Shown: one piece after another, positions 27,087-38,315 of the stretch
How positions within the stretch are numbered: the first letter of the stretch is position 1
Layout of the letters: each line of letters opens with the position of its first letter
Assembly: GCF_017086465.1 (NCBI RefSeq)
Contig: NZ_CP070961.1
Coordinates: forward strand, 1,736,001 to 1,800,000
Source: Nocardioides sp. zg-1228
GTDB lineage: Bacteria > Actinomycetota > Actinomycetes > Propionibacteriales > Nocardioidaceae
Direction of reading: 5' to 3'
Length of the DNA stretch: 64,000 nucleotides
Position numbers and translations under genes: made by a program
The notes under the pieces: model-generated
Told to the model about the DNA's origin: nothing
Seen by the model: only the letters and a program-made list of their open reading frames with translations
The model's database searches: none

Positions 27087-27141
27087 GGCACCGCCTAGAC
27101 TTCCTCCCGCAACCGCACGAGTCGACGAAGGAGCACCCACG

Positions 27142-27342
27142 ATGGCTGCAGGCCACGGCAACACTCCCGCTGCATGGATCGCCGTGGGGGTCGCGATGCT
27201 CGGATTCGTCCTGGGCAGCATCGCGCTGCTGCAGCAGCCCGCCCAGATGACGCTCTTCTGGATCGGCGTGGCCGTCGCGCTCGTCGCCTTCCCGCTGTTC
27301 CTCGTGCTGTCCAGGCTCGGCTTCAACGCCTCCGACCACTGA
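27142..27342 (+). CDS. HGxxPAAW-motif small membrane protein (DUF6704)
   Basis: 66 residues: HGNTPAAW at residues 5-12 followed by two transmembrane helices separated by a short QQPAQ loop. This is the motif that names the family, found in actinobacterial trp operons. AAGGAG lies 8 nt before ATG 27142. A TAGACT hexamer at 27097-27102 could start a separate leadered transcript for the trpCBA part. Confidence 0.88.
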   Translation: MAAGHGNTPAAWIAVGVAMLGFVLGSIALLQQPAQMTLFWIGVAVALVAFPLFLVLSRLGFNASDH

Positions 27343-27423
27343 CCCCGCAGCCCTGCCGTCCGGCCGGTCCGTCCACTGGGCACCGGCCCGGTCGCGGCTG
27401 GGCCCGGGTGAGAGGCTGACGGC

Positions 27424-28221
27424 ATGCCAGCGACCGCATCCGTGCTCGACGAGATCATCGCGGGGGCCCGCGACGACCTCGCACGCCGCGAGGCCGCGCT
27501 CCCGCTCCGCGAGCTGCGTGCCCGCCTCGCCGACGCCCCCGCGCCGCGCGACCCGATGCCCCACTTCCGGGCAGCGGGGTCGAGCGTGATCGCCGAGGTC
27601 AAGCGCCGCAGTCCCAGCAAGGGCGCTCTCGCCGACATCCCCGACCCCGCGTCGCTGGCCCGTGCCTACGCCCGGGGCGGGGCCGCGGCCATCTCGGTGC
27701 TCACCGAGGAGCGCCGCTTCGGCGGCAGCCTGGCCGACCTCCGCGCCGTGCGCGCGGCCGTCGACACCCCGATCCTGCGCAAGGACTTCATCGTCGAGTC
27801 CTACCAGCTCGTCGAGGCCCGGGCGGCCGGCGCCGACCTGGCCCTGCTGATCGTCGCCGCCCTCGACGACGACGCCCTGCGCCGGCTCCACGCCGAGGCC
27901 ACCGAGCTCGGCCTCCACGTGCTGGTCGAGGTGCACGACGAGGACGAGACGGCCCGCGCCGTCGACCTCGGCGCCGAGCTCATCGGCGTCAACAGCCGCA
28001 ACCTCAAGACCCTCGACGTCGACCCCGACGTCTTCGGCCGCCTCGTCCCGCAGATCCCCGACGACCGCGTCAGCGTCGCCGAGAGCGGCATCACCGGTCT
28101 CGCCGACGTGCAGCGCTTCGTCGCGGAGGGCGCGGACGTGGTGCTGGTCGGCGAGGCGCTGGTCAAGGACGGCGACCCCGAGGCTGCCGTACGCACGATG
28201 ACAGGAGTGGGCACACCGTGA
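27424..28221 (+). CDS. trpC: indole-3-glycerol phosphate synthase
   Basis: Ring closure of CdRP to indole-3-glycerol phosphate. The 265-residue TIM barrel has [13 protein letters not shown] (catalytic Lys), [19 protein letters not shown]-type strand [14 protein letters not shown] and AESGITG. Length is standard for the monofunctional enzyme. Its last 4 bases overlap trpB. Confidence 0.96.
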   Translation: MPATASVLDEIIAGARDDLARREAALPLRELRARLADAPAPRDPMPHFRAAGSSVIAEVKRRSPSKGALADIPDPASLARAYARGGAAAISVLTEERRFGGSLADLRAVRAAVDTPILRKDFIVESYQLVEARAAGADLALLIVAALDDDALRRLHAEATELGLHVLVEVHDEDETARAVDLGAELIGVNSRNLKTLDVDPDVFGRLVPQIPDDRVSVAESGITGLADVQRFVAEGADVVLVGEALVKDGDPEAAVRTMTGVGTP

Positions 28222-29555
28222 GCGTGCAGACGAGTGGGCAGGCAGGTGGACGCGCGCCCGGGCCCGGCAGGTTCGAGGCCGACGAGCGCGGCTACTTCGG
28301 CGAGACGTGGGGCGGGCGCTTCATGCCCGAGGCCCTCGTCGCCGCCCTGGACGAGCTCACCGAGGCCTGGCAGGACGCCATGGCCGACGCGTCCTTCGTC
28401 GCCGACTTCGAGCGGGTGCTGCGCGACTACGCCGGCACGCCCAGCCGGCTCTACCACGCCGAGCGGCTCTCCGAGCTCGCCGGGGCGCGGGTGCTGCTCA
28501 AGCGCGAGGACCTCAACCACACGGGCGCCCACAAGATCCGCAACGTGCTCGGCCAGGCGCTGCTCACGCGGCGGATGGGCAAGACGCGCGTGATCGCCGA
28601 GACCGGCGCCGGGCAGCACGGCGTCGCCAGCGCGACCGCGGCCGCCTGGTTCGACCTCGACTGCACCGTCTACATGGGCGCCGTCGACACCCGACGCCAG
28701 GCGCTCAACGTCGCCCGCATGCAGCTCCTTGGCGCCACCGTGGTGCCGGTCGAGTCGGGCAGCGCGACGCTCAAGGACGCGATCAACGAGGCGCTGCGCG
28801 ACTGGGTCGCCAGCGTCGACCACACGGCCTACCTGTTCGGCACCGCCGCCGGCCCGCACCCGTTCCCGAGCATGGTCCGCGACTTCTGCCGCGGCATCGG
28901 CGACGAGGCCCGCGCCCAGTGCCTCGAGCAGTACGGCGTCCTGCCGGACGCCGTCGCGGCCTGCGTCGGCGGCGGCTCCAACGCCATCGGCCTGTTCACC
29001 GCGTTCCTGGAGGACGAGGGCGTGGAGATCCACGGCTTCGAGCCCGGCGGTGACGGCGTCGAGACCGGTCGCCACGCGGCGACGATCCACGCCGGCGAGG
29101 CGGGCGTGCTCCACGGGGCCCGCACCTACGTCCTGCAGGACGAGGACGGCCAGACGGTCGAGTCGCACTCCATCTCGGCCGGGCTCGACTACCCCGGCGT
29201 CGGTCCGCAGCACTCATGGCTGGCCGCGGCCGGGCGGGCGTCGTACACGCCGGTCACCGACGCCGAGGCGATGGACGCGATGGCGCTGCTGAGCCGCACC
29301 GAGGGGATCATCCCCGCCATCGAGTCGGCGCACGCCATCGCGGGCGCGCTCGAGGTGGCCAAGCGGCTCGGCCGGGAGAAGGGCCCCGACGCGACCGTCA
29401 TCATCAACCTGAGCGGACGCGGCGACAAGGACATGGGCACGGCCATCGAGTGGTTCGGTCTCGGCGACGCCGATCTGGGCCCCGATGCCGACCTCGACCG
29501 GGTCGAGGCCGAGGCCGAGGCGGGGGCCGAGCTCGACGCGGAGGAGCAGCAGTGA
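28218..29555 (+). CDS. trpB: tryptophan synthase beta chain
   Basis: PLP-dependent condensation of indole with serine. The 445-residue protein carries [20 protein letters not shown] (PLP lysine), [11 protein letters not shown], the phosphate cup [10 protein letters not shown] and a C-terminal [11 protein letters not shown]. It is about 45 residues longer than E. coli TrpB, with an N-terminal extension and an acidic C-terminal tail ([16 protein letters not shown]). GTG 28218 overlaps trpC and the stop overlaps trpA. Confidence 0.97.
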   Translation: MSVQTSGQAGGRAPGPGRFEADERGYFGETWGGRFMPEALVAALDELTEAWQDAMADASFVADFERVLRDYAGTPSRLYHAERLSELAGARVLLKREDLNHTGAHKIRNVLGQALLTRRMGKTRVIAETGAGQHGVASATAAAWFDLDCTVYMGAVDTRRQALNVARMQLLGATVVPVESGSATLKDAINEALRDWVASVDHTAYLFGTAAGPHPFPSMVRDFCRGIGDEARAQCLEQYGVLPDAVAACVGGGSNAIGLFTAFLEDEGVEIHGFEPGGDGVETGRHAATIHAGEAGVLHGARTYVLQDEDGQTVESHSISAGLDYPGVGPQHSWLAAAGRASYTPVTDAEAMDAMALLSRTEGIIPAIESAHAIAGALEVAKRLGREKGPDATVIINLSGRGDKDMGTAIEWFGLGDADLGPDADLDRVEAEAEAGAELDAEEQQ

Positions 29556-30355
29556 CGTCGACCAGCACGGCCTTCGAGCGCGCGAGGGCCGAGCAGCGCG
29601 CCGCGCTGATCGGCTACCTGCCCGCCGGCTATCCGAGCGTCGACGGCTCCATCGAGGCGATGCAGGTCATGGTCGAGGCCGGCTGCGACGCGATCGAGAT
29701 AGGCCTGCCCTACAGCGACCCCGTCATGGACGGCCCCACGATCCAGGCGGCGGCCCAGGCGGCCCTCGACGGCGGCGTCCGCACCTCCGACGTGATGCGG
29801 GTCGTCGAGGCGGTCGCCGCGACCGGCGTGCCCACCCTCGTGATGACCTACTGGAACCCGGTCGAGCGCTACGGCGTGGAGCGCTTCGCCGCCGATCTGG
29901 CCGCCGCCGGCGGTGCCGGCCTGATCACCCCCGACATCACCCCCGACCACGGCCCGCGGTGGGTCGCCGCGGCCGACGAGCACGGCCTCGACAAGGTGTT
30001 CCTCGTGGCGCCCAGCTCGACCGACGAGCGCATCGCGATGACCGCCGCCGCGAGCCGCGGCTTCGTCTACGCCGCCGCCGTCATGGGCGTCACCGGGACG
30101 CGCGCGGCGACCTCCGACCTCGCAGGACCGCTCGTGGCCCGGGTCCGCGCCGCCGGCGACGTCCCCGTCGCGGTCGGCATCGGCGTCAGCAACGGCGACC
30201 AGGCCGCCGACGTGGCGCGCTACGCCGACGGTGTCATCGTGGGCTCCGCGTTCGTCCGCTGCCTGCTCGACCACCCGGACGACCCGGCTGCCGGGCTCGA
30301 GGCCCTGCGCACGTTGACCGCCGACCTCGCGGAGGGCGTACGACGTGCGCGCTAG
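29552..30355 (+). CDS. trpA: tryptophan synthase alpha chain
   Basis: Cleaves indole-3-glycerol phosphate and channels indole to TrpB. The 267-residue TIM barrel has [29 protein letters not shown] with the catalytic Glu and Asp, and GVTGTR. Start GTG 29552 overlaps the trpB stop (GTGA). Its 3' end overlaps the SCO gene by 11 bp. Confidence 0.96.
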   Translation: MTSTSTAFERARAEQRAALIGYLPAGYPSVDGSIEAMQVMVEAGCDAIEIGLPYSDPVMDGPTIQAAAQAALDGGVRTSDVMRVVEAVAATGVPTLVMTYWNPVERYGVERFAADLAAAGGAGLITPDITPDHGPRWVAAADEHGLDKVFLVAPSSTDERIAMTAAASRGFVYAAAVMGVTGTRAATSDLAGPLVARVRAAGDVPVAVGIGVSNGDQAADVARYADGVIVGSAFVRCLLDHPDDPAAGLEALRTLTADLAEGVRRAR

Positions 30356-30944
30356 GACCCTGCTCGCCCTGCCCGTCCTGCTCCTCACCACCGCGTGCGG
30401 GGGCGCCGAGGCCGGTCCGGCCGAGCTGACCGGCACGGTGCTCGACCCGCCGTTCGAGGTCTCCTCGACCCCGCTCGTCGACACCGACGGCAAGCCCTTC
30501 AGCCTGGCCGAGGACACCGACAAGGACCTCACCCTCGTGTTCTTCGGCTACAGCGCGTGCCCCGACATCTGCGGGCAGGTGATGTTCACCCTCGCGGGCA
30601 CCCTCGCCCGCCTCGACGACGAGCAGAAGGAGCGCCTCGACGTGGTCTTCGTGACCACCGACCCGAAGCGCGACGACGAGCAGGCGACCGAGGCCTACGT
30701 CAGCGCGTTCGACCCCAGCATCATCGGGCTCACCGGCGACCTCGACGACATCGTCGAGGTGGGCCGCAGCCTCGCCGTGGGCATCGAGAAGGGCGAGAGG
30801 CTCCCGAGCGGCGGCTACGACGTCACCCACGGCACGCGCGTCTACGCCGTCGACGCCGACGACCAGGCGCCCGTCATGTGGGACCACGACGTCTCGCAGG
30901 CACAGCTGGCCGGTGACGTCACCATGCTGCTCGACGAGGGATGA
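30345..30944 (+). CDS. SCO1/SenC family copper-binding lipoprotein
   Basis: A 199-residue exported thioredoxin-fold protein that likely delivers copper to cytochrome oxidase CuA or acts as a thiol reductase. The lipobox LTTAC places the lipidated Cys at residue 18. The metal motif CPDIC gives C72 and C76, and the distal ligand is H162 in DVTHGT. GTG 30345 overlaps trpA. Adjacency to lgt, which lipidates it, may be coincidental. Confidence 0.9.
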   Translation: MRARTLLALPVLLLTTACGGAEAGPAELTGTVLDPPFEVSSTPLVDTDGKPFSLAEDTDKDLTLVFFGYSACPDICGQVMFTLAGTLARLDDEQKERLDVVFVTTDPKRDDEQATEAYVSAFDPSIIGLTGDLDDIVEVGRSLAVGIEKGERLPSGGYDVTHGTRVYAVDADDQAPVMWDHDVSQAQLAGDVTMLLDEG

Positions 30945-31927
30945 TGCTGCCCATGCTCACCGTGCCCACCCTCGTCGGATCGCCGTTGGTGACCCTGATG
31001 TCCATCCCGAGTCCCGCCGACGGCGTGTGGAACCTCGGTCCCGTCCCGATCCGCGGCTACGCGCTGAGCATCATCCTCGGCATCGTGCTCGCGATCTGGA
31101 TCGGTGAGCGACGCTGGGTGGCCCGCGGCGGGCGCCCCGGCGAGGTCAGCGACCTCGCCATCTGGGCGGTCCCGTTTGGCCTGGTCGGTGGCCGGCTCTA
31201 CCACGTGCTGACCGACTGGGAGCTCTACTTCGGCGAGGGCCGCAACCCGATCACCGCGCTGTACGTGTGGCGTGGCGGGCTCGGGGTGTGGGGCGCGATC
31301 GCCCTGGGTGCCGTCGGCGTGTGGATCGGTGCCCGGCTGCGGGGGATCAAGGTGCTGCCGCTGCTCGACGCGATGGCGCCCGGCGTCCTCGTCGCCCAGG
31401 CGGTGGGGCGCTGGGGCAACTGGTTCAACCAGGAGCTCTACGGCCGGCCCACCGACCTGCCGTGGGGTCTCGAGATCGACGTCGCGCACCGGCCGAGCCA
31501 GTACCTCGACCAGGCGACCTTCCACCCCACCTTCCTCTACGAGTGCCTGTGGAACCTCGCCGCGTTCGCGCTGCTCGTGTGGGCCGACCGACGCTTCCGC
31601 CTCGGCCACGGCCGCGTCGTGGCGCTCTACGTCATGCTCTACACGCTCGGCCGCGGCTGGATCGAGAACATGCGCATCGACGACGTCCAGATGGACGACG
31701 TCCTCGGCCTCCGGCTCAACGTGTGGACCTCGATCGTGCTGTTCGTGCTCGCCGCGGCGTGGTTCGTGTGGTCGGCGAGACGCCACCCCGGGCGGGAGGA
31801 GTCCGTCCGCACCCGAGAGCCGGACGACGCCGACCACGAGGACGCCAGCCACGACGACCCCGGGCCCGAGACGCCGGAGCCGGTGGACGGCACCCGCGGC
31901 GAGCGGCCCGCCGGTCCCACGGCCTGA
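30941..31927 (+). CDS. lgt: prolipoprotein diacylglyceryl transferase
   Basis: Transfers diacylglycerol from phosphatidylglycerol to lipobox cysteines in the membrane. The 328-residue protein has about seven transmembrane helices and the Lgt signature [13 protein letters not shown], preceded by [11 protein letters not shown]. The last 55 residues are an acidic cytoplasmic tail seen in actinobacterial Lgt. ATG 30941 overlaps the SCO stop; ATG 30944 is equally possible. Confidence 0.95.
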   Translation: MMLPMLTVPTLVGSPLVTLMSIPSPADGVWNLGPVPIRGYALSIILGIVLAIWIGERRWVARGGRPGEVSDLAIWAVPFGLVGGRLYHVLTDWELYFGEGRNPITALYVWRGGLGVWGAIALGAVGVWIGARLRGIKVLPLLDAMAPGVLVAQAVGRWGNWFNQELYGRPTDLPWGLEIDVAHRPSQYLDQATFHPTFLYECLWNLAAFALLVWADRRFRLGHGRVVALYVMLYTLGRGWIENMRIDDVQMDDVLGLRLNVWTSIVLFVLAAAWFVWSARRHPGREESVRTREPDDADHEDASHDDPGPETPEPVDGTRGERPAGPTA

Positions 31928-32079
31928 CACGGCGCGCCCCGGCGGGCGGCGCCGGTGGTAGGTTTCGGTTGCTCGGGCCAACGTCGTCCCCAGCGGTAAC
32001 TTCCACCCCCTCGCCTGCCGTGGGTCCACCGCAGCACCTGGTCCGCGGCGAGCGGAGACGACGACGGGAGAATGCCCCT

Positions 32080-35000
32080 ATGCACGCATTCCCGCCGAGC
32101 CAGGGTCTCTACGACCCTCGCCACGAGAAGGACGCCTGCGGCGTCGCCATGGTCGCGACGCTCACCGGCGAGCCGAGCCACGACATCGTGGTGAAGGCCC
32201 TCACCGCGCTGCGCAACCTCGACCACCGCGGGGCCGCGGGCGCCGAGGTCAACTCCGGCGACGGCGCCGGGATCCTGCTCCAGGTGCCCGACGCGTTCCT
32301 CCGCGAGGTGGTCGACTTCGAGCTCCCGCCCGCCAGGGCGTACGCCGTCGGCACCGCCTTCCTGCCCGGTGACGACGAGGCGGTGGCCGGCATCCGCAAG
32401 CGGATCGAGGAGATCGCCGACGAGGAGGGGCTCGCCGTCCTCGGCTGGCGCGAGGTCCCCGTCGACGACTCCACCCTCGGTGCCACGGCGCGCAGCGTGA
32501 TGCCGCGCTTCGCCCAGCTGTTCGTCGCCGGCCGCGGCGCCCGGGTGAGCGGCATGGCGCTCGAGCGCCTCGCGTTCTGCCTGCGCAAGCGCGCCGAGTC
32601 CGAGACCGACGTCTACTTCCCGTCGCTCTCCTCGCGCACCCTCGCCTACAAGGGGATGCTCACCACCGACCAGCTCGACCGGGTCTTCCCCGACCTGACC
32701 GACGAGCGGGTCGCCTCGGCGATGGCCGTGGTGCACTCCCGCTTCTCCACCAACACGTTTCCGAGCTGGCCGCTGGCCCACCCGTTCCGGTTCATCGCCC
32801 ACAACGGCGAGATCAACACCGTGATGGGCAACCGCAACTGGATGCGGGCGCGCGAGGCCCTGCTCGAGAGCGACCTGATCCCCGGCGACCTCGAGCGGCT
32901 GTTCCCGATCTGCACCCCCGGGGCGTCGGACTCCGCGTCGTTCGACGAGGTCCTCGAGCTGCTGCACCTCGCGGGGCGCTCGCTGCCGCACGCCGTGCTG
33001 ATGATGATCCCCGAGGCCTGGGAGAACCACCGCGAGATGGACGCCCGGCGCCGGGCGTTCTACGAGTTCCACTCGATGCTCATGGAGCCCTGGGACGGGC
33101 CGGCGTGCGTCGTGTTCACCGACGGCACCCAGATCGGCGCGGTCCTCGACCGCAACGGGCTGCGCCCGTCGCGCTACTGGGTCACCGACGACGGCCTGGT
33201 CGTGCTGGCCTCCGAGGTCGGCGTGCTCGACCTCGACCCCGCCGCCGTCGTCCGCAAGGGCCGGCTGCAGCCGGGCCGGATGTTCCTCGTCGACACCGAG
33301 GAGCACCGCATCATCGAGGACGAGGAGATCAAGGGCCAGCTCGCCGCCGAGCAGCCCTACGACGAGTGGCTGCACGCGGGCCAGATCCACCTCGACGACA
33401 TCGACGACCTCGAGCACATCGTGCACACCCACGCCTCGGTCACCCGCCGCCAGCAGATCTTCGGCTACACCGAGGAGGAGCTGCGCATCCTGCTGACGCC
33501 GATGGCCAACACGGGCGGCGAGGCGCTGGGCTCGATGGGCACCGACACCCCCATCGCGGCGCTGAGCGACAAGCCGCGCCTGCTCTTCGACTACTTCTCC
33601 CAGCTGTTCGCCCAGGTGACCAACCCGCCGCTCGACGCGATCCGCGAGGAGCTCGTCACCTCGCTGAGCGGCTCCATCGGCCCCGAGGCCAACCTGCTCG
33701 ACCCGAGCCCGGCGTCGTGCCGCCAGATCGTGCTGCCGTTCCCGGTGTTCTCCAACGACGACCTGGCCAAGATCCGCCACATCAACCGCAACGGCGACAT
33801 GCCGGGGTTCCAGGTGCACGTCGTACGCGGCCTCTACCCCGTCGAGGGCGGGGGAGCGGCGCTCGAGGCCAGGCTCGACGAGCTCTGCGCCGAGGTGTCG
33901 ACCGCCATCGCCGCCGGCGCGCGCATCATCGTGCTCTCCGACCGCCACGCCACCGCCGAGCTGGCGCCGATCCCGTCGCTGCTGCTCACCGGCGCGGTCC
34001 ACCACCACCTGGTCCGCGAGAAGACCCGCACGCAGGTGGGCCTGCTCGTGGAGGCCGGCGACGTCCGCGAGGTCCACCACGTGGCCCTCCTCGTCGGCTA
34101 CGGCGCGGCCGCGGTCAACCCCTACCTGGCCATGGAGTCGGTCGAGGACCTCGCCCGCGAGGCCTACTACGTCAAGGTCGACCCGGAGAGGGCCGTCGCC
34201 AACCTGATCAAGGCCCTCGGCAAGGGCGTGCTCAAGGTGATGTCCAAGATGGGCGTCTCCACCGTCGCCTCCTACACCGGGGCGAAGATCTTCGAGTCGG
34301 TCGGCCTGTCGCAGGCCGTCATCGACCGCTACTTCACCGGCACGACGTCCAAGCTGGGCGGCATCGAGCTCGACACGATCGCCGAGGAGGTGGCCCGCCG
34401 GCACGCGACGGCGTACCCGCGTGGCGGCATCTCCCCGACGCACCGCGAGCTCGCGACCGGCGGTGAGTACCAGTGGCGCCGCGACGGCGAGCCGCACCTG
34501 TTCGACCCCGAGACGGTCTTCCGGCTGCAGCACGCCACCCGCACCGGCAGCTACGACATCTTCAAGCAGTACACCGACCGGGTGAACAACCAGTCGGAGC
34601 GGCTGATGACGCTGCGCGGGCTGTTCACCTTCAAGGACGGCGTCCGCGACCCGATCGACATCGACGAGGTCGAGCCCGTCTCCGAGATCGTCAAGCGCTT
34701 CTCGACCGGCGCGATGTCCTACGGCTCGATCAGCCAGGAGGCGCACGAGACCCTCGCCATCGCGATGAACCGGCTGGGCGGCAAGTCCAACACCGGTGAG
34801 GGCGGCGAGGACCCCGACCGGCTCTACGACCCGGAGCGCCGCTCGGCGATCAAGCAGGTCGCCTCGGGCCGCTTCGGCGTCACGTCGGAGTACCTCACCA
34901 ACGCCGACGACATCCAGATCAAGATGGCCCAGGGCGCCAAGCCCGGCGAGGGCGGCCAGCTGCCCGGTCACAAGGTCTACCCGTGGGTGGCCAAGACCCG

Positions 35001-36621
35001 GCACTCCACGCCGGGCGTGGGCCTGATCAGCCCGCCGCCGCACCACGACATCTACTCCATCGAGGACCTCGCGCAGCTGATCCACGACCTCAAGAACGCC
35101 AACCCGTCGGCGCGCGTCCACGTCAAGCTGGTGTCCGAGGTGGGCATCGGGACCGTCGCGGCGGGGGTGTCGAAGGCGCACGCCGACGTCGTCCTGGTCT
35201 CCGGCCACGACGGCGGCACCGGCGCCTCGCCGCTGACCTCGCTCAAGCACGCGGGCGGTCCCTGGGAGCTGGGCCTGGCCGAGACCCAGCAGACGCTGCT
35301 GCTCAACGGGCTGCGCGACCGGATCGTGGTGCAGGCCGACGGCCAGCTCAAGACCGGGCGCGACGTCGTCGTGGCGGCCCTGCTCGGGGCCGAGGAGTAC
35401 GGCTTCGCCACCGCCCCGCTGGTCGTCAGCGGCTGCATCATGATGCGGGTCTGCCACCTCGACACGTGCCCGGTGGGCGTCGCGACCCAGAACCCGGTGC
35501 TGCGCGAGCGCTACAGCGGCAAGGCCGAGTACGTCGTCAACTTCTTCGAGTTCATCGCGCAGGAGGTGCGCGAGCTGCTCGCCGAGCTCGGCTTCCGCAG
35601 CCTCGACGAGGCGATCGGCCAGGTCGACTCGCTCGACGTGGTCGAGGCGGTCGAGCACTGGAAGGCCTCCGGGCTCGACCTCACGCCCATCCTCCACCAG
35701 GCCTCCGCCCACGGCGAGTACGGCCAGTTCGAGCACCAGGACCTGCGCAACACCAGGACGCAGGACCACGGTCTCGACAAGGCGCTCGACAACGAGCTCA
35801 TCGCCATCGCCGCACCGGCGCTGGAGCACGGGGAGCCGGTGCGCGCGCAGGTGCGGATCCGCAACGTCAACCGCACCGTCGGCACGATGCTCGGGCACGA
35901 GGTCACCAAGCGCCACCGCGGCGCCGGCCTGCCCGACGGCACCATCGACATCACGCTGACCGGCTCGGCCGGGCAGTCGTTCGGCGCGTTCGTGCCCCGT
36001 GGCGTCACGCTGCGGCTCGAGGGCGACGCCAACGACTACGTCGGCAAGGGGCTCTCGGGTGGCCGCCTGGTCGTGCGGCCCGACCGGGCCGCGAGGTTCG
36101 AGGCGGCCGAGCAGATCATCGCCGGCAACACGATCGGCTACGGCGCCACGTCTGGCCAGATCTTCCTCAGCGGTCGCGTGGGCGAGCGGTTCTGCGTGCG
36201 CAACTCCGGCGCCGCCGCCGTCGTCGAGGGGGTGGGCGACCACGGCTGCGAGTACATGACCGGCGGTGTCGTCGTCGTCCTCGGGCCCACGGGGCGCAAC
36301 TTCGCCGCCGGCATGTCGGGCGGCTACGCGTTCGTGCTCGACCTCGACGAGGGGCGGGTCAACCCCGAGCTGGTCGAGTTGTCGCCCGTCACCGGCAAGG
36401 CCGCCGACGAGCTCAGGACGCTGGTCGAGCAGCACGCGGAGGAGACCGGCTCGGCCGTCGCCGCCGCGTTGCTGGCCGACTGGGACGCCTCGCTGGCCCG
36501 CTTCACCGAGGTGATGCCCAGCGACTTCAAGCGCGTGCTCGAGGCCCGGGAGGAGGCCCTCGAGGAGGGCCTCGACGAGGACGAGGCGGCCGCGCGCATC
36601 ATGGAGGTGCTCCATGGCTGA
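32080..36621 (+). CDS. gltB: glutamate synthase, large (alpha) subunit
   Basis: NADPH-dependent GOGAT subunit that makes glutamate from 2-oxoglutarate and glutamine. The 1513-residue protein has a class II amidotransferase domain after a 19-residue propeptide (C20 in [11 protein letters not shown]), a central domain, the FMN TIM barrel ([20 protein letters not shown], then [18 protein letters not shown]), the 3Fe-4S cysteines in [16 protein letters not shown] and a C-terminal beta-helix rich in G-x-x-GG turns. ATG 32080 follows a modest GGGAG. The region 31928-32079 upstream holds a TAGGTT hexamer near 31962, giving a leader of about 105 nt. Confidence 0.97.
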   Translation: MHAFPPSQGLYDPRHEKDACGVAMVATLTGEPSHDIVVKALTALRNLDHRGAAGAEVNSGDGAGILLQVPDAFLREVVDFELPPARAYAVGTAFLPGDDEAVAGIRKRIEEIADEEGLAVLGWREVPVDDSTLGATARSVMPRFAQLFVAGRGARVSGMALERLAFCLRKRAESETDVYFPSLSSRTLAYKGMLTTDQLDRVFPDLTDERVASAMAVVHSRFSTNTFPSWPLAHPFRFIAHNGEINTVMGNRNWMRAREALLESDLIPGDLERLFPICTPGASDSASFDEVLELLHLAGRSLPHAVLMMIPEAWENHREMDARRRAFYEFHSMLMEPWDGPACVVFTDGTQIGAVLDRNGLRPSRYWVTDDGLVVLASEVGVLDLDPAAVVRKGRLQPGRMFLVDTEEHRIIEDEEIKGQLAAEQPYDEWLHAGQIHLDDIDDLEHIVHTHASVTRRQQIFGYTEEELRILLTPMANTGGEALGSMGTDTPIAALSDKPRLLFDYFSQLFAQVTNPPLDAIREELVTSLSGSIGPEANLLDPSPASCRQIVLPFPVFSNDDLAKIRHINRNGDMPGFQVHVVRGLYPVEGGGAALEARLDELCAEVSTAIAAGARIIVLSDRHATAELAPIPSLLLTGAVHHHLVREKTRTQVGLLVEAGDVREVHHVALLVGYGAAAVNPYLAMESVEDLAREAYYVKVDPERAVANLIKALGKGVLKVMSKMGVSTVASYTGAKIFESVGLSQAVIDRYFTGTTSKLGGIELDTIAEEVARRHATAYPRGGISPTHRELATGGEYQWRRDGEPHLFDPETVFRLQHATRTGSYDIFKQYTDRVNNQSERLMTLRGLFTFKDGVRDPIDIDEVEPVSEIVKRFSTGAMSYGSISQEAHETLAIAMNRLGGKSNTGEGGEDPDRLYDPERRSAIKQVASGRFGVTSEYLTNADDIQIKMAQGAKPGEGGQLPGHKVYPWVAKTRHSTPGVGLISPPPHHDIYSIEDLAQLIHDLKNANPSARVHVKLVSEVGIGTVAAGVSKAHADVVLVSGHDGGTGASPLTSLKHAGGPWELGLAETQQTLLLNGLRDRIVVQADGQLKTGRDVVVAALLGAEEYGFATAPLVVSGCIMMRVCHLDTCPVGVATQNPVLRERYSGKAEYVVNFFEFIAQEVRELLAELGFRSLDEAIGQVDSLDVVEAVEHWKASGLDLTPILHQASAHGEYGQFEHQDLRNTRTQDHGLDKALDNELIAIAAPALEHGEPVRAQVRIRNVNRTVGTMLGHEVTKRHRGAGLPDGTIDITLTGSAGQSFGAFVPRGVTLRLEGDANDYVGKGLSGGRLVVRPDRAARFEAAEQIIAGNTIGYGATSGQIFLSGRVGERFCVRNSGAAAVVEGVGDHGCEYMTGGVVVVLGPTGRNFAAGMSGGYAFVLDLDEGRVNPELVELSPVTGKAADELRTLVEQHAEETGSAVAAALLADWDASLARFTEVMPSDFKRVLEAREEALEEGLDEDEAAARIMEVLHG

Positions 36622-36709
36622 CCCGGCTGCCCCGGCGAGCGGGCACCCCGCCCGACGCACCGCCTCCACCGCCCGCCCGCACGCGAAGAAGGTGAACCAG
36701 CATGGCTGA
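36614..36709 (+). CDS. 31-codon linker ORF between gltB and gltD
   Basis: ATG 36614 lies inside the last codons of gltB with GGAGG 6 nt upstream, and the frame ends at TGA 36707-36709, inside the gltD start. The peptide opens [15 protein letters not shown] and is basic and Pro/Ala-rich. Both ends carry CATGGCTGACCC, so the start region of gltD is duplicated. It may pass ribosomes from gltB to gltD by termination-reinitiation. Whether the peptide itself has a function is unknown. Confidence 0.5.
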   Translation: MADPAAPASGHPARRTASTARPHAKKVNQHG

Positions 36710-38186
36710 CCCCAAGGGCTTCTTGAAGTACGGCCGCGAGGTCGCCTCCCGGCGCGAGGTCGCCGAGCGCGTCCACGACTGGGACGAGGTCTACCCCGAC
36801 GGCATCGGGCGCGCGCTGCTGCCGATCATCAACACCCAGGCCGGGCGCTGCATGGACTGCGGCATCCCGTTCTGCCACCAGGGCTGCCCGCTGGGCAACA
36901 TCATCCCGGAGTGGAACGACCTGGTGTGGCGCGACGACTGGGACGGCGCGATGGACCGCCTCCACGCCACCAACAACTTCCCCGAGTTCACCGGGCGGCT
37001 GTGCCCGGCCCCGTGCGAGACCGCGTGCGTCCTGGGCATCAACCAGGACCCGGTGACGATCAAGAACGTCGAGGTCTCGATCATCGACCGCGCGTGGGGC
37101 TCGGGCTACGTCCGTCCCCAGCCGCCGGAGTGGCTCTCGGGCAAGACCGTCGCGGTGATCGGCTCCGGCCCCGCCGGGCTGGCCGCCGCCCAGCAGCTCA
37201 CCCGGGCCGGACACACCGTCGCCGTCTACGAGCGGGCCGACAAGATCGGCGGCCTGCTGCGCTACGGCATCCCCGAGTTCAAGATGGAGAAGAAGCACCT
37301 CGACCGGCGCCTCGACCAGATGCGCCGCGAGGGCACCGTCTTCCGGCCCGGGGTCGACGTCGGGGGAGACCTCACCGGCGACAAGCTGCTCGAGCGCTAC
37401 GACGCGGTCGTGCTCGCGATGGGCGCCACCGCCGCGCGCGACCTGCCCGTCCCGGGACGCGAGCTCGGCGGCATCCACCAGGCCATGGAGTTCCTGCCGC
37501 AGGCCAACCGCGTGGCGCTCGGCGAGGCCCCGACCGCCGACGGCTCCGACCAGATCGTGGCCACCGGCAAGGACGTCGTCATCATCGGCGGCGGCGACAC
37601 CGGCGCCGACTGCCTCGGCACCTCGATCCGCCAGGGTGCCCAGTCGATCACCCAGCTCGAGATCATGCCGCAGCCCGGCGAGGACCGGCCCACCGCACAG
37701 CCGTGGCCGACCTACCCGATGACCTTCCGCGTCTCCTCGGCCCACGAGGAGGGCGGCGAGCGGGTCTACGCCGTGTCGACGCAGGAGTTCCTCGGCGACG
37801 CCGACGGCCGGGTGTCCGCGCTGCGCCTGGTCGAGGTCGACGGGTCGTTCCAGCCCGTCGAGGGCACCGAGCGGGAGATCCCGGCGCAGCTGGTGCTGCT
37901 GGCCATGGGCTTCACCGGTCCCGAGCGCGACCGTCCCGAGGGACCGGGTCTGATCGACCAGCTCGGGGTCGACCTCGACGAGCGGGGCAACGTGCGGCGC
38001 GACGCGTCGTACGCCGCCTCCGTGCCGGGCGTCTACGTCGCCGGCGACGTGGGTCGCGGCCAGTCGCTCATCGTCTGGGCCATCGCGGAGGGCCGCAGCG
38101 CGGCCGCCGCGGTGGACGCCCACCTCACCGGCTCGACGACGCTGCCAGCCCCGATCAAGCCGCACGAGCGCCCCCTCGTCGTCTGA
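36702..38186 (+). CDS. gltD: glutamate synthase, small (beta) subunit
   Basis: FAD/NADPH subunit passing electrons to GltB. The 494-residue protein has two N-terminal 4Fe-4S motifs (CMDCGIPFCHQGCPLGN and CPAPCETACVLGI), the FAD-binding VAVIGSGPAGLAAAQQL at about residue 147, the NADPH-binding VVIIGGGDTGADCLGT and a C-terminal FAD motif VPGVYVAGDVGRGQSL. The start is [13 protein letters not shown], with AAGAAGG about 9 nt upstream. Confidence 0.96.
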   Translation: MADPKGFLKYGREVASRREVAERVHDWDEVYPDGIGRALLPIINTQAGRCMDCGIPFCHQGCPLGNIIPEWNDLVWRDDWDGAMDRLHATNNFPEFTGRLCPAPCETACVLGINQDPVTIKNVEVSIIDRAWGSGYVRPQPPEWLSGKTVAVIGSGPAGLAAAQQLTRAGHTVAVYERADKIGGLLRYGIPEFKMEKKHLDRRLDQMRREGTVFRPGVDVGGDLTGDKLLERYDAVVLAMGATAARDLPVPGRELGGIHQAMEFLPQANRVALGEAPTADGSDQIVATGKDVVIIGGGDTGADCLGTSIRQGAQSITQLEIMPQPGEDRPTAQPWPTYPMTFRVSSAHEEGGERVYAVSTQEFLGDADGRVSALRLVEVDGSFQPVEGTEREIPAQLVLLAMGFTGPERDRPEGPGLIDQLGVDLDERGNVRRDASYAASVPGVYVAGDVGRGQSLIVWAIAEGRSAAAAVDAHLTGSTTLPAPIKPHERPLVV

Positions 38187-38196
38187 ACCGCGTCGG

Positions 38197-38232
38197 GCGC
38201 CGGCCCAGCGCGGCGTGCGACGGGGCCGGCGC
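38197..38232 (+). terminator. terminator hairpin after gltD
   Basis: Arms GCGCCGGCCC (38197-38206) and GGGCCGGCGC (38223-38232), 10 nt after the gltD stop. A smaller GGAGG/CCTCC stem follows near 38250. It separates gltBD from pyk. Confidence 0.6.
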
Positions 38233-38302
38233 TCGACGCGTCGCCGGGAGGCGAGACCTCCGCCGGCAGGCGCGGAGGGGCTTGGAACGATCCAATCTCC
38301 GA

Positions 38303-38308
38303 TAGGGT
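38303..38308 (+). promoter_or_regulatory. -10 element of pyk (leaderless)
   Basis: TAGGGT followed by 7 nt and GTG 38316. The upstream in-frame GTG 38307 lies inside this hexamer, so 38316 is the likely start and first transcribed base. Confidence 0.55.
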
Positions 38309-38315
38309 GAGGTAC

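Noticed and set aside
31639..36669. A 1676-codon open frame on the minus strand opposite gltB
   Set aside because: It mirrors gltB, has repetitive low-information composition (DGV, LVD, HAEL runs), matches no family and results from the extreme GC codon pattern. The same applies to other long antisense frames opposite glyA, pyk, polA and aftD.
38307..38315. GTG 38307 as the pyruvate kinase start
   Set aside because: It falls inside the predicted -10 hexamer and adds three residues not seen in typical pyruvate kinases; GTG 38316 gives the usual RRAKIVCTLGPA start.
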